Assembly (NCBI RefSeq): GCF_004791165.1
Contig: NZ_SRUZ01000001.1
Location: 106,382 to 170,381 of the forward strand
Source: Mesorhizobium sp. M8A.F.Ca.ET.218.01.1.1
GTDB taxonomy: Bacteria > Pseudomonadota > Alphaproteobacteria > Rhizobiales > Rhizobiaceae
Length of the DNA stretch: 64,000 bases
Direction of reading: 5' to 3'
Numbering within the stretch: position 1 is the stretch's first letter; each line of letters opens with the position of its first letter. The notes below the pieces were generated by a model. That model had not been told where the DNA came from. It saw only the letters and a program-made list of their open reading frames with translations, and did not search any database. The position numbers were made by a program, and so were the translations under genes. Of the stretch, positions 18,838 to 26,731 are shown piece after piece.

Positions 18838-18910
18838 ACCGTTGCAGCTGTTCAGCATCCGGTGGAGTCGCCGGACAGCTCCAACTCTCTATTTCTGAAG
18901 GGTGTCCGCG

Positions 18911-19744
18911 ATGGACCACCATCTGGCTCTTCCCGGGCGCTTTTCGCCCAAGCCCCCGAACATCGTCATCGATGCGCCGCTGGCGCTGTCGCCGATGGGG
19001 CTGCTCGTCACGGTGACGCTGTCGCAGTCGGCTCGGGTGTGGCTGCCGCGCGGCTTCTACACCTTGCTCGACAATGACGAGTACTACCGCCACCGGCCGG
19101 ACCAGATGGGCGGCGGCTGGCTGCATCCCGATGCGCGGGACGCGACGCTCAGGGAATTGGTGCTTGAGCTCGAGCCGTGGCGCCGCGCCTGGCAGAACGG
19201 CCGGCTGTCGTCACGCGTACACTGGGTCGGCGATGCGCAATATGAGAGCGCGCTGCCCGAGCGCGAAGGCACTGCCCTGCTGCCGCGCTTCGAAGGCTGT
19301 TGTGCCGCGCTTGAAGCGCGGCTTGGCGACCTCGCCGGCACCGCAGCACCGCTCGACGAATGCGCGCGCGACGTCATTGCCCTGTCGGCCGCGCTGCAGC
19401 CCGAGAGCACCTACATCCTGACCATCGCCGGCAGCGCCGGTGCCCGGCCGCCGCTATGCGACTATCTGGAGCGGCTCGCGTTTCCGGCCACACGTCATCC
19501 GGGCGCGATCCCGGGTTGGTCTGGTCCGGCCTTCTGGCCCGCCGCCGCCCCGATCGCCGCGAGCGGCCGCAGCGCCGCCATCGTGCAGGTCGTCGCGCCG
19601 GTCATCCTGGCGCTGCCGGACGGCTGGAGCGAAACCGACTGGGCGCTGGAGGATCCAGCCGACCATGACGAGACGCCGGACGATCCCTGGCGCAATGCTT
19701 GCGCGCTCTGGTACGAGCTGGCACCAGTGGAGGCGGCGGCATGA
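18911..19744 (+). CDS. Cluster protein of unknown function, 277 residues
   Basis: A 277-residue protein starting MDHHLALPGRFSPKPPN. The ATG at 18911 sits 9 bases after GAAGGG. The GTG at 18902 directly abuts that site. The N-terminal 60 residues read as beta strands (NIVIDAPLALSPMGLLVTVTL), followed by an acidic helical region with Trp-rich patches (GWLHPDARD, EPWRRAWQNG). No enzyme motif is visible. It is joined to the next gene by a four-base ATGA overlap (19741-19744), so the two products are probably made in similar amounts and may interact. Confidence 0.7.
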   Translation: MDHHLALPGRFSPKPPNIVIDAPLALSPMGLLVTVTLSQSARVWLPRGFYTLLDNDEYYRHRPDQMGGGWLHPDARDATLRELVLELEPWRRAWQNGRLSSRVHWVGDAQYESALPEREGTALLPRFEGCCAALEARLGDLAGTAAPLDECARDVIALSAALQPESTYILTIAGSAGARPPLCDYLERLAFPATRHPGAIPGWSGPAFWPAAAPIAASGRSAAIVQVVAPVILALPDGWSETDWALEDPADHDETPDDPWRNACALWYELAPVEAAA

Positions 19745-20775
19745 AACCGGCCCGCCTCCACCCGGTCCACGGCCTGCGCACCAATGCGCGCGACCTGGTG
19801 ATGATCAGCGTCGCCGGGCAAGTGGCTTCGCCGACAGAGAAGGGAACGCCGTGGCGCATCGGCTACGACGGCAGGCCGCGCTCGCTGCCGGGCACCGGCG
19901 GCATCGTGCTCAACCATCGCGTCGGCGACCCTTGCGTCGGGCTCGCCGGCGATCATGTCGAACCGGCGGTGTCGATCCGCAACGAGGCGCGCGCGGCCGG
20001 CGGCAGCCCTGATGCCGCCAACCAGGCGCTGCAGAGCTATTCCTGCGTCGGCAATCACGCCATCGTCACGACGGGGCGCGCCGCCGGCGCGCGCGGCGTG
20101 GTGACCGGCAAGCATGGCGGCGTCGACACGGTGCTGATCGACTTTCCGCTGCCGGCGATGCGGCAGATGGCGATCGGCGACCGCATCCAGGTCTGGGCCT
20201 ATGGACTTGGCCTGCGCCTGACCGACTATCCCGACGTTGCGATCTGGAACTGCTCGCCACGGCTGCTCGCGCGCTGGCGGCCGGTGGAGCGCAACGGCAG
20301 GATCCACGTCAAGGTCACGCATCGCATTCCCGCCCGCGTCATGGGTTCGGGGCTGGGCCGCAACAATGTGCTGCGCGGCGACTACGACATCCAGATGTCC
20401 GATCCGGGCATGGTGCGTCGCTACAAGCTCGGCTCGCTGCGTTTCGGCGACATTGTCGGCATCATGGACGCAGACAACCGCTATGGCCGCTCGCGGCTGG
20501 GCGGACATGTATCGGTGGGTGTGATTGTGCACTCGGACAGCACCGTGGCGGGTCATGGCCCGGGTGTCGTCTCGCTGCTTTCGGCACCGGCTTCGCTATT
20601 GCAGCTTGAGCTCGATCCGAGCGCCAACATCGCCAGCTATCTCGATATCAGGCCGCCACAGCCGGCGCGGCCATCCTTTCCGCTGCCGACGGTCGAACAG
20701 CGGGAAAGAACCGTGGCGCGGCTGCGCCGGCGGGCTACGGCGGCGGACGCAAAAGTGGCGGCCGGTCCGGGGTAG
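19741..20775 (+). CDS. DUF4438 domain protein
   Basis: A 344-residue protein whose first 290 residues match the DUF4438 pattern (family represented by Thermotoga TM1086). Segments in order are ISVAGQVASPTEKGTPWRI, LPGTGGIVLNHRVGDPCVG, GDHVEPAVSIRNE, SCVGNHAIVTTGRAAGARG, VTGKHGGVDTVLIDFPLPAM and AIGDRIQVWAYGLGLRL. The conserved Asp/His/Glu in the GDHVEP strand and HGG loop suggest a metal or ligand site. The biochemical role of the family is unknown. The C-terminal 40 residues are an Arg/Ala-rich extension. It is translationally coupled to the gene before it. It is unusual to find this family inside a proteobacterial protease-containing operon. Confidence 0.8.
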   Translation: MKPARLHPVHGLRTNARDLVMISVAGQVASPTEKGTPWRIGYDGRPRSLPGTGGIVLNHRVGDPCVGLAGDHVEPAVSIRNEARAAGGSPDAANQALQSYSCVGNHAIVTTGRAAGARGVVTGKHGGVDTVLIDFPLPAMRQMAIGDRIQVWAYGLGLRLTDYPDVAIWNCSPRLLARWRPVERNGRIHVKVTHRIPARVMGSGLGRNNVLRGDYDIQMSDPGMVRRYKLGSLRFGDIVGIMDADNRYGRSRLGGHVSVGVIVHSDSTVAGHGPGVVSLLSAPASLLQLELDPSANIASYLDIRPPQPARPSFPLPTVEQRERTVARLRRRATAADAKVAAGPG

Positions 20776-20822
20776 CCCGGCAACGGGCAGGCATTGAACA
20801 GGACGCAGGAAAGGGAGCCGGC

Positions 20823-21527
20823 ATGTCATATCTCGACGAACAACTCGACGCGCTGGTTGACGAGGCAGCGCAAACAGTCGGCCACCGCCGGCCATGCGGC
20901 TGCGCACAATGCCGCCGGCAACAGGGCTTTCGCGCCGTGGAGGTCAGGCGCCGGCATTTTCCAAGCGGTGGCTGCGGCTGCGGTTGCGGCGGCGACACCT
21001 CCTTCGACGAAGCCACCGTGCGGCGGGGACGTGCTCCGCGGCCGGCGCGCGGCCAGACCTCGGCACGGGCTCGGGGTTCGCAACTGCCGGGCTGGCGCGG
21101 CTGGACGCCGCCGGTGTCGCTGGCCGCCATCGATGCGGCGCGCACCGCCGCCGGCAGGGGCCAGGCCGTCGATCCATTGCTGCGGCCGTTCCTGGCGCCG
21201 GGGCCGCAGGTCTATCGCATCACCCGCGCCGGCATAGACCGCGACCGTCCGCTCAGCATCGGCATGACCAAGGGGACCAATTCGATCGCGCAGAGGATTG
21301 TCGAACATTACCGGCAGCCGAGCCGCGCCGACCCCCGGGTCAACACCGCGATCCGCAACCTGCAACCGGGCCAGGTCCTGGTCCAGGCGGCTCGCCTGAC
21401 CCGCCAGGCGATGCATCCAAGGCGGGCCCGGAACTATGAGGGCTGGCTGCAGGACCGGGAGCGGCCACTGCTCTATGACCCCAACAGCACCACATTCGAT
21501 GAAGCGGGGTTGATGTACACCAACTGA
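20823..21527 (+). CDS. Cys-rich protein with a GIY-YIG-like segment
   Basis: A 234-residue protein with an AAGGGAG site before the ATG. The N-terminal 60 residues contain a Cys cluster, CGCAQCRR (about 25-32) and CGCGCGG (about 51-57), compatible with zinc or iron-sulphur binding. A basic Arg/Gly/Pro linker follows. Residues about 136-165, VYRITRAGIDRDRPLSIGMT and the helix IAQRIVEHY, echo the order of a GIY-YIG nuclease core (strand, short turn, IG-T strand, Arg-Ile-xx-His helix). The canonical Tyr pair is not intact, so activity is doubtful. The rest has no recognised domain. Confidence 0.65.
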   Translation: MSYLDEQLDALVDEAAQTVGHRRPCGCAQCRRQQGFRAVEVRRRHFPSGGCGCGCGGDTSFDEATVRRGRAPRPARGQTSARARGSQLPGWRGWTPPVSLAAIDAARTAAGRGQAVDPLLRPFLAPGPQVYRITRAGIDRDRPLSIGMTKGTNSIAQRIVEHYRQPSRADPRVNTAIRNLQPGQVLVQAARLTRQAMHPRRARNYEGWLQDRERPLLYDPNSTTFDEAGLMYTN

Positions 21528-21543
21528 ACCAAGGGAGATCTCC

Positions 21544-21894
21544 ATGCACGGGCAAGTCGCACCTCATGCAAGGTCGGTATGGGCCGACCTCGATGCCATC
21601 GTTCTCCAGGAGGTCAAGGCGCTGCGCTCGGTCCCGCCGCGCCCGGCGGAACCACAATTTGGTTCCGACGAGGAGTTCATGGATCGCGCGACGGCCTACC
21701 TTGAGGGCCGGGGCGAAGAGGCCCATCTTCTAGTGGACCGCCTGCGCGACATGCTCGGCCCGGCAGCGGACGCGGACATGGCCGCGACCGACGTCCCACG
21801 GGAGGTGGAAAGCGGAGGCGGGATCTACGATGTCGCTCCGCCGGATGTCGCGCCGCCGCAAGCCGAGCCACCACAAGCCGAGCAAGACACATGA
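21544..21894 (+). CDS. Small acidic cluster protein
   Basis: A 116-residue protein with a GGGAGA site before the ATG. Residues 10-85 are acidic and helical (DLDAIVLQEVKALRS, DEEFMDRATAYLEGRGEEAH, HLLVDRLRDML). The C-terminus is a Pro/Ala/Gln repeat (DVAPPDVAPPQAEPPQAEQ) like a flexible linker. It overlaps the serine protease start by four bases (ATGA, 21891-21894). That tight coupling would suit a chaperone, inhibitor or adaptor of the protease, but this is inference from position. Confidence 0.65.
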   Translation: MHGQVAPHARSVWADLDAIVLQEVKALRSVPPRPAEPQFGSDEEFMDRATAYLEGRGEEAHLLVDRLRDMLGPAADADMAATDVPREVESGGGIYDVAPPDVAPPQAEPPQAEQDT

Positions 21895-22706
21895 CGCTGT
21901 TCTCGCCAGCGCCCTTCGAACTCGACCGTCTGGCCGACGAAGCGGATTATGCGGTGGTCGGGCCGACCGACGGCCGCGCCAGAGTCGCGCACACCAACCG
22001 CTTTCCGCACAGCGCGGTCTGCCATATCGAGCGCGACTTCGGCGACGGCAGGCTGACCGGCTGCACCGCTTTCCTGATCTCGCCGACGCGCCTGCTGACC
22101 GCCGCACACTGCATCACCAGCCCGATCCGGCAGCGGCTTGGCCTGCCCAACCTTGCCGTGCGCATCCGGGTCACGCCGGGCCGTGCGTCCCGCGACGCGC
22201 GCCCCTTCGGCTGGCAATGGGCGAAACGCTGGCACGTCAATCCGCCCTACCGCCGTCGGCCATCCGCGCTGCACGATGTCGGGCTGATCGAACTCGAGCG
22301 GCCGTTCTCGCCGGCGCCGGGTTTTTTCCGGCTGTGGTCGCCGAGCCGGCAGGATCTCGACAGGCTCCGGGCCTCGCGTCTGCTGCACATTTCAGGCTAT
22401 CCGGCCGACAAGCCGGAGGGCACGCAGTGGGAGCATGCCGAGCGTCTCGACCGGATCACCGAGCGGCAGCTTTTCTACAGCGTCGACACCTGCCCGGGGC
22501 ACAGCGGTGCGCCCGTCTGGATCCAGCGCCAGCAAGCCGGCCCGCCGGTCATCATCGCCGTTCACACCGCCGGTCCGCGCCCGCATTCGGGCGGCGCCTG
22601 GGGCTGCCGGCCGGGTGTGCCGCTGGCGCCGGCCGGGCTGTTCAACCGCGGTGTCAGGATAACGCCGGACCTGTTGCGCTCTATCAACTCCGGATTCGCA
22701 CCCTGA
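21891..22706 (+). CDS. Trypsin-fold serine protease, last gene of the cluster
   Basis: A 271-residue chymotrypsin-fold protease of the V8/trypsin-like bacterial type. The catalytic triad is visible and spaced as expected: His73 in LLTAAHC, Asp129 in LHDVGLIEL and Ser205 in CPGHSGAPVW. There is no signal peptide. The 35 residues before the first strand could be a short propeptide. Cys44, Cys58, Cys74 and Cys201 could form disulphides if it leaves the cytoplasm. It is translationally coupled to the small acidic gene and ends the run of ten same-strand genes. Its presence next to a metalloprotease suggests processing of a cluster-encoded substrate. Confidence 0.85.
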   Translation: MTLFSPAPFELDRLADEADYAVVGPTDGRARVAHTNRFPHSAVCHIERDFGDGRLTGCTAFLISPTRLLTAAHCITSPIRQRLGLPNLAVRIRVTPGRASRDARPFGWQWAKRWHVNPPYRRRPSALHDVGLIELERPFSPAPGFFRLWSPSRQDLDRLRASRLLHISGYPADKPEGTQWEHAERLDRITERQLFYSVDTCPGHSGAPVWIQRQQAGPPVIIAVHTAGPRPHSGGAWGCRPGVPLAPAGLFNRGVRITPDLLRSINSGFAP

Positions 22707-22713
22707 CCTGAAA

Positions 22714-22780
22714 ATTGATGGCCCCAAATGATTTTGGGAATGCTAATATTCCGGGAAGTGTTATAGTTCGGGCCATCAAT
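22714..22780. promoter_or_regulatory. Nested inverted repeat, possible three-way junction
   Basis: An outer perfect 11-bp inverted repeat ATTGATGGCCC (22714-22724) / GGGCCATCAAT (22770-22780) encloses two smaller ones: CCCAAA/TTTGGG (22723-22728 with 22733-22738) and GGAAT/ATTCC (22737-22741 with 22748-22752). It starts 8 bases after the protease stop and ends 105 bases before the LuxR gene. There is no T-run, so it is not a classical terminator. It may be a transcript-end structure, an operator of the LuxR regulator or a structured RNA. Confidence 0.55.
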
Positions 22781-22884
22781 GCAGCATTCATACGGGTTGC
22801 GCCGTGGTCCGGTGGCGTGGCCGTTTGCTAAGGCGCCAGGGCTTGTGATTGTAATGAGTTTCCTGCCAACTAAGGCGTTCGGTC

Positions 22885-23373
22885 ATGATTGGGCATGCCG
22901 AGAACTTGCAGAGGCTTTCGGAGTTCGCCGAAGAACTCTCCGCGTCACGGAATGAGCGGAACACCGATACGGACACATCGAGTTTTGTGGTGAACGGCCA
23001 TTCGCTGGTCGCCATCCGGCATCTCGAAGATGAGGAGCCTGGCGGCCCGAGCGGCCATGGCGATCAGCGCCCCGTGGGCCGCATCGTATGCGCCGGCACT
23101 CACTATCTGATCTATGACGCAGTCTATGTTCCGGCAACCGCCGACACACCGCTCACGGCCGCCGATATACTGACGCGGCGCGAGCTGCAGATCGCGCTGC
23201 TGATCGCCGAAGGCAAGCTCGACAAGGAAATCGCACGCCAGCTCGGCATCAGCGGCTACACGGTGCGCGAACACATCAGGCGGATCTTCGCCAAGCTGAA
23301 TATCGGCCGCCGCTCGGCAATCGCATCTTGCGTGCTGCCCGGATGGACGGATTTTCGCCATGATGTCCGATAG
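22885..23373 (+). CDS. LuxR-type HTH transcriptional regulator
   Basis: A 162-residue protein. Residues 97-147 form a LuxR/GerE HTH: LTRRELQIALLIAEGKLDK, then EIARQLGISGYTVREHIRRI and FAKLNIGRRSAIA, with the conserved Glu and the TVREHI recognition helix. The N-terminal 90 residues lack a receiver Asp pocket and an autoinducer domain I can recognise, so it is an orphan LuxR-type regulator. It follows the ten-gene cluster on the same strand, separated by the nested inverted repeat, and is the obvious candidate regulator of the cluster. The start codon is supported only by a weak AAGG site. Confidence 0.85.
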   Translation: MIGHAENLQRLSEFAEELSASRNERNTDTDTSSFVVNGHSLVAIRHLEDEEPGGPSGHGDQRPVGRIVCAGTHYLIYDAVYVPATADTPLTAADILTRRELQIALLIAEGKLDKEIARQLGISGYTVREHIRRIFAKLNIGRRSAIASCVLPGWTDFRHDVR

Positions 23374-23417
23374 ATCGAGGCGCTGCCTGCGACCAGCATG
23401 GGTCAGCCGATGCCTTG

Positions 23418-23711
23418 CCTGAAGGGTCAGCCCTGAGCAGCATGCCGAAGAGTTCGCGCGGCTCGTCGGGGTCGGCCAGCATGTCGAGTTCCTGGTAGAG
23501 GCTGGTCGACTTCAGCTGATCCCTGACATAACCCAGCGCCGAAAAGTCCTCTATGGCGAAGCCTACGGAATCGAACAGCGTGATCTGGGCGGCATCGCGC
23601 CGGCCCTTGGTCGCCTGATATGACCTGCCACAGGTTATCGGGCACATGCTGCTGGATCTCGCCTTCGATGGGGGTCTGCTGGGGATATTCGACGAAGATG
23701 CCGAAGGCCGG
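23418..23711 (-). pseudogene. Ornithine cyclodeaminase remnant
   Basis: Only the C-terminal third of an ornithine cyclodeaminase/mu-crystallin-family protein remains, on the minus strand. From about 23711 down one frame reads FVEYPQQTPIEGEIQQHV and NLWQVISGD. Near 23611 the homology moves to another frame, RRDAAQITLFDSVGFAIED, continuing to DPDEPRELFGMLLRA near 23440. The NAD-binding and catalytic parts are missing, there is a frameshift, and the frame runs past the normal end. The 3' side abuts the LuxR gene, so this is probably a scar left at a recombination junction. No function. Confidence 0.75.
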
Positions 23712-23741
23712 CGATCGCCCGATGTCAACATCCCTTCATTC

Positions 23742-23770
23742 TTGACACTATTTAAAGTATCTGTAATAGT
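23742..23770 (+). promoter_or_regulatory. Promoter with candidate operator for the RpiR operon
   Basis: A consensus -35 TTGACA (23742-23747) lies 16 bases before a TAATAG -10-like box (23764-23769), 39 bases before the RpiR start. An ACTATT/AATAGT inverted repeat (23747-23752 with 23765-23770) spans the spacer, where RpiR could bind to repress its own operon. Confidence 0.5.
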
Positions 23771-23808
23771 TTTTACAAAACAAGAGACCGTGGATTTCGG
23801 GGAGGCCA

Positions 23809-24753
23809 ATGGCGATACGCGATGTTCTGATGCGCGGGGATCTAGCGCTGACGCCGTCGGAGGAAAAGATCGTCCGGCTGCTGTTGACGGACTATCCGAC
23901 CTCCGGCCTTGGCACCGCCTCGTCGCTCGCGCGGCGCGCCGGCGTCAGCGATCCCACCGTGGTCCGGCTGGTGGTCAAGCTCGGCTATGAGGGGTTTCCG
24001 GATTTTCAGGCAAAGCTGCTCGCCGAGGTCGAGGCCAGGCTGCATTCGCCTCTGTTGATGATGGAGACCAAGCGGCAAAGCGGTTCCAGCGACAGCGCGG
24101 TGCTCGCCTATCTCGATTCCGTCACCGCGGCCCTGCAGAAAGCCACCGCCGCGACACCGGTCCAGACCTACGAGCGGGCCGCCCGCCTTTTGATGGAGGC
24201 CAAGGGCGAGATCGTTCTGGTCGGCGGCCGGTTCAGCCGCCACATCGCCGGCATGCTGGCCGGATATCTCGCGCAGTTCCGCAGCGGAGTCCGCGATCTC
24301 GGCGTGCTCTCCCCCCAGACATTCGACACGCTGGCCGATCTCGGCCGCCGCGACGTGCTCGTCGTCTTCGACTATCGCCGCTATCAGCTCGACGTGATGG
24401 CCTATGCAAGCCAGGCGGCCGCGCTCGATGTGCGCATTCTTCTGTTCACCGACCAATGGCTGTCGCCGATATCAGACCTCGCCGAAGTCACGATCGTCAG
24501 CCCACTCGAAGTCGCCTCACCCTATGACACGCTGGCGCCGGCGATCGCACAGATGGAGGCGTTGACCGCCCAGATCGTTTCGACGCTGGGCGATGACGCC
24601 CGGGCCCGTATCGAGAGAATCGAGAAAGTGCGGCACGCCAATGCGGTGACGCTCGACAGCGATGCGGAAGGCCAGACGGTTGGCCCCCGAAAAACAGCTG
24701 GACCACGCAAGACACCTGGACCCAAAGCAGCAAAGCAGGACGACAAGGCATGA
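23809..24753 (+). CDS. MurR/RpiR-family transcriptional regulator
   Basis: A 314-residue regulator. The RpiR HTH (about 5-80) has LTPSEEKIVRLLL and GVSDPTVVRLVVKLGYEGFP. A SIS sugar-isomerase-like effector domain (about 120-260) has EIVLVGGRFSRHIAGMLAGYL and DVLVVFDYRRYQ. SIS domains in this family bind sugar phosphates or related metabolites. The last 40 residues contain a GPRKTAGPRKTPGPK repeat, a basic tail not usual in the family. It is the first gene of an operon whose next three genes each overlap the previous by four bases, so it probably controls that operon. Confidence 0.9.
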   Translation: MAIRDVLMRGDLALTPSEEKIVRLLLTDYPTSGLGTASSLARRAGVSDPTVVRLVVKLGYEGFPDFQAKLLAEVEARLHSPLLMMETKRQSGSSDSAVLAYLDSVTAALQKATAATPVQTYERAARLLMEAKGEIVLVGGRFSRHIAGMLAGYLAQFRSGVRDLGVLSPQTFDTLADLGRRDVLVVFDYRRYQLDVMAYASQAAALDVRILLFTDQWLSPISDLAEVTIVSPLEVASPYDTLAPAIAQMEALTAQIVSTLGDDARARIERIEKVRHANAVTLDSDAEGQTVGPRKTAGPRKTPGPKAAKQDDKA

Positions 24754-25412
24754 CCCAAACCTTATCCAAGCTGGCCCTACCCAAGCGAGACGAAGCCTTC
24801 CGTGCCGGCGAGACGGCGCTGCTGCTCGTCGACATGCAGCGCATCTGGCTGGAGCCGGGCGCAGACCCCTCGCATCCGGAGCGCGGCCCAGACCATTATT
24901 TCTACCGGCAGACAGCCTTGCAGACGATCCCCAACCAGGAGCGCCTGCTGGCGGCGGCGCGGGCCAATGGCGTCGAGGTGCTGCACACCATCATACAGAG
25001 CCTGACCGAAGATGGCCGCGACCGTTCGCTCGACCACAAGCTGACGCCGATCCATGTCGCGCCCAGGCTGCCCGAAGGCCTGCCGGTTGCATCGCTGGCG
25101 CCGGTCGGCGACGAGATCATGCTCCCGAAGACCTCGTCCGGCATCTTCAACTCGACCAATGTCGACTACCTCCTGAAAAACCTTGGCATCCGCTACCTCG
25201 TCGTGGTCGGCGTGCTGACCGACCAGTGCGTCGACATGACGGTGCGCGACGGAGCCGACCGTGGCTATCTCGTCACCTGCGTGTCGGATGCCTGCGCCAC
25301 CATCACCCAGCAACGTCACGACATCGCGCTGAAGGCCTTCGGCGGCTATTGCTGGGTCACGGACACCGACACCGTCGTCGACCGCTTCAACGCCCTGGGA
25401 AAAACGGCATGA
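24750..25412 (+). CDS. Isochorismatase-family cysteine hydrolase
   Basis: A 220-residue alpha/beta hydrolase with the catalytic triad of the isochorismatase/nicotinamidase fold: Asp in LLLVDMQRIW (about residue 28), Lys in MLPKTSSGIF (about 127) and Cys in VLTDQCVDMTVRDG (about 160). Members hydrolyse C-N bonds in nicotinamide, N-carbamoylsarcosine, ureidoacrylate and biuret as well as isochorismate. The operon context (a glutamine-synthetase-like ligase and a formylglutamate amidohydrolase) favours an amide or carbamoyl substrate over isochorismate. It overlaps RpiR by ATGA. Confidence 0.88.
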   Translation: MTQTLSKLALPKRDEAFRAGETALLLVDMQRIWLEPGADPSHPERGPDHYFYRQTALQTIPNQERLLAAARANGVEVLHTIIQSLTEDGRDRSLDHKLTPIHVAPRLPEGLPVASLAPVGDEIMLPKTSSGIFNSTNVDYLLKNLGIRYLVVVGVLTDQCVDMTVRDGADRGYLVTCVSDACATITQQRHDIALKAFGGYCWVTDTDTVVDRFNALGKTA

Positions 25413-26731
25413 CATCGACCGTCGAGCCCCTCGTTGCCGTCGTCACGACAGACCTCTCCGCCATTACGCGGGGCCGCTTCGTTACTGAAGGCAAGTTGCA
25501 AAAAACCGCCGCGACCGGTGTCGGCTGGCTGCAGGCCAATCTGTCGATGACGCCGTTCAATTCGATCGTCGATCCCAACCCCTGGGGCTCGTCGGGGGAC
25601 CTTCGGCTGATCCCCGATCTCAAGGCACGCTTCCGCACCGAACGGACGGGATCGGCGACCCCGTTCGACATGGTGGCCGGCGACATCGTCGAGCTCGACG
25701 GCAGCCCGTGGCTCGGCTGCACGCGGACCATGCTCCGGGACGCGCTGGCGGAATTGAAGGCTGCGACCGGCCTTTCCGTCATCGCCGCCTTCGAGCACGA
25801 ATTCCACATTGCCGATGGCAGCTTCGCGCCGGCGCATTCGATGTCCTTTGCGGCGCTGCGCCGCACCGACCCGTTCGCCCCCAATCTGATGGCGGCGCTG
25901 GAGGAGGCAGGCGTCGGCCCCGAAGTCGTCATCGCCGAATTCGGCAATGAACAATTCGAAGTGACGCACGAGCCGGCCGATGCGCTGACGGCAGCCGATC
26001 GCGCCGTCGCCATCCGCGAAATCACGCGCGAAGTGGCGCGCAATGCCGGCTGGCGCGCGAGCTTCGCGCCCAAGATCGCCCCCAATGCCGTCGGCAACGG
26101 CGTGCACATTCATTTCAGCTTCGTCGACGAAGACGGCAAGCCGGCGACTTACGATGCGGCGCGGCCCGGCGGCCTCTCCGCCAAGGCCGGCGCCTTCTGT
26201 GCCGGCGTGCTGCGCCATCTGCCTGGGATGACCGCCATGACGGCGTCGAGCGTATCATCCTTCTATCGCCTCAAGCCGCACAGCTGGAGTTCGTCCTACA
26301 CCTGGCTCGCCGACCGTGACCGCGAGGCGTCGCTGCGCATTTGCCCGACGGTGACGATCGGCGGACGCGATCCGGCACGGCAGTACAATGTCGAGTACCG
26401 GGCGGCCGACGCCACCGGCAATCCTTATTTGTCGCTGGCCGCGATCATCCGCGCCGGGCTGGAAGGGCTGAAGGCGGATCTTCCCTCGCCGCCGCTGGTC
26501 ACCGGCGACCCGACGCTGATGAGCGAGGCGGAACGGGCAAAGCTTGGCCTGGTGCGGCTGCCCGAAACCTTGCCGGCGGCGCTGGACGCGCTTCTGGCCG
26601 ACAAGACCGTCACGGGATGGTTCGCCCCGATCTTCATCGAGACCTTCGTCGGGCTGAAGCAGCATGAAGCCGAGCGCCTGGCCGGCCTCGATCCGGCCGC
26701 CATCTGCGATCTCTACCGGACGCTCTATTGA
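25409..26731 (+). CDS. Glutamine-synthetase-like ligase
   Basis: A 440-residue member of the glutamine synthetase superfamily, type I-related, in the group that includes gamma-glutamylpolyamine and other gamma-glutamyl ligases. Metal and ATP motifs are AAFEHEFHI, EFGNEQFEVTH, GNGVHIHFSF and VEYRAADATGNPYLSL. The N-terminal beta-grasp domain is reduced compared with GlnA. Such enzymes join glutamate to an amine using ATP. The start is the ATG at 25409 that overlaps the previous stop. The longer open frame upstream is an accident of composition. The acceptor amine is unknown. Confidence 0.88.
   Translation: MTSTVEPLVAVVTTDLSAITRGRFVTEGKLQKTAATGVGWLQANLSMTPFNSIVDPNPWGSSGDLRLIPDLKARFRTERTGSATPFDMVAGDIVELDGSPWLGCTRTMLRDALAELKAATGLSVIAAFEHEFHIADGSFAPAHSMSFAALRRTDPFAPNLMAALEEAGVGPEVVIAEFGNEQFEVTHEPADALTAADRAVAIREITREVARNAGWRASFAPKIAPNAVGNGVHIHFSFVDEDGKPATYDAARPGGLSAKAGAFCAGVLRHLPGMTAMTASSVSSFYRLKPHSWSSSYTWLADRDREASLRICPTVTIGGRDPARQYNVEYRAADATGNPYLSLAAIIRAGLEGLKADLPSPPLVTGDPTLMSEAERAKLGLVRLPETLPAALDALLADKTVTGWFAPIFIETFVGLKQHEAERLAGLDPAAICDLYRTLY

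Noticed and set aside
12838..22706. Phage tail, contractile injection system or toxin-delivery island
   Set aside because: No sheath, tube, baseplate, spike, AAA ATPase, terminase or integrase is recognised in any of the ten products. I leave it as an unassigned system.
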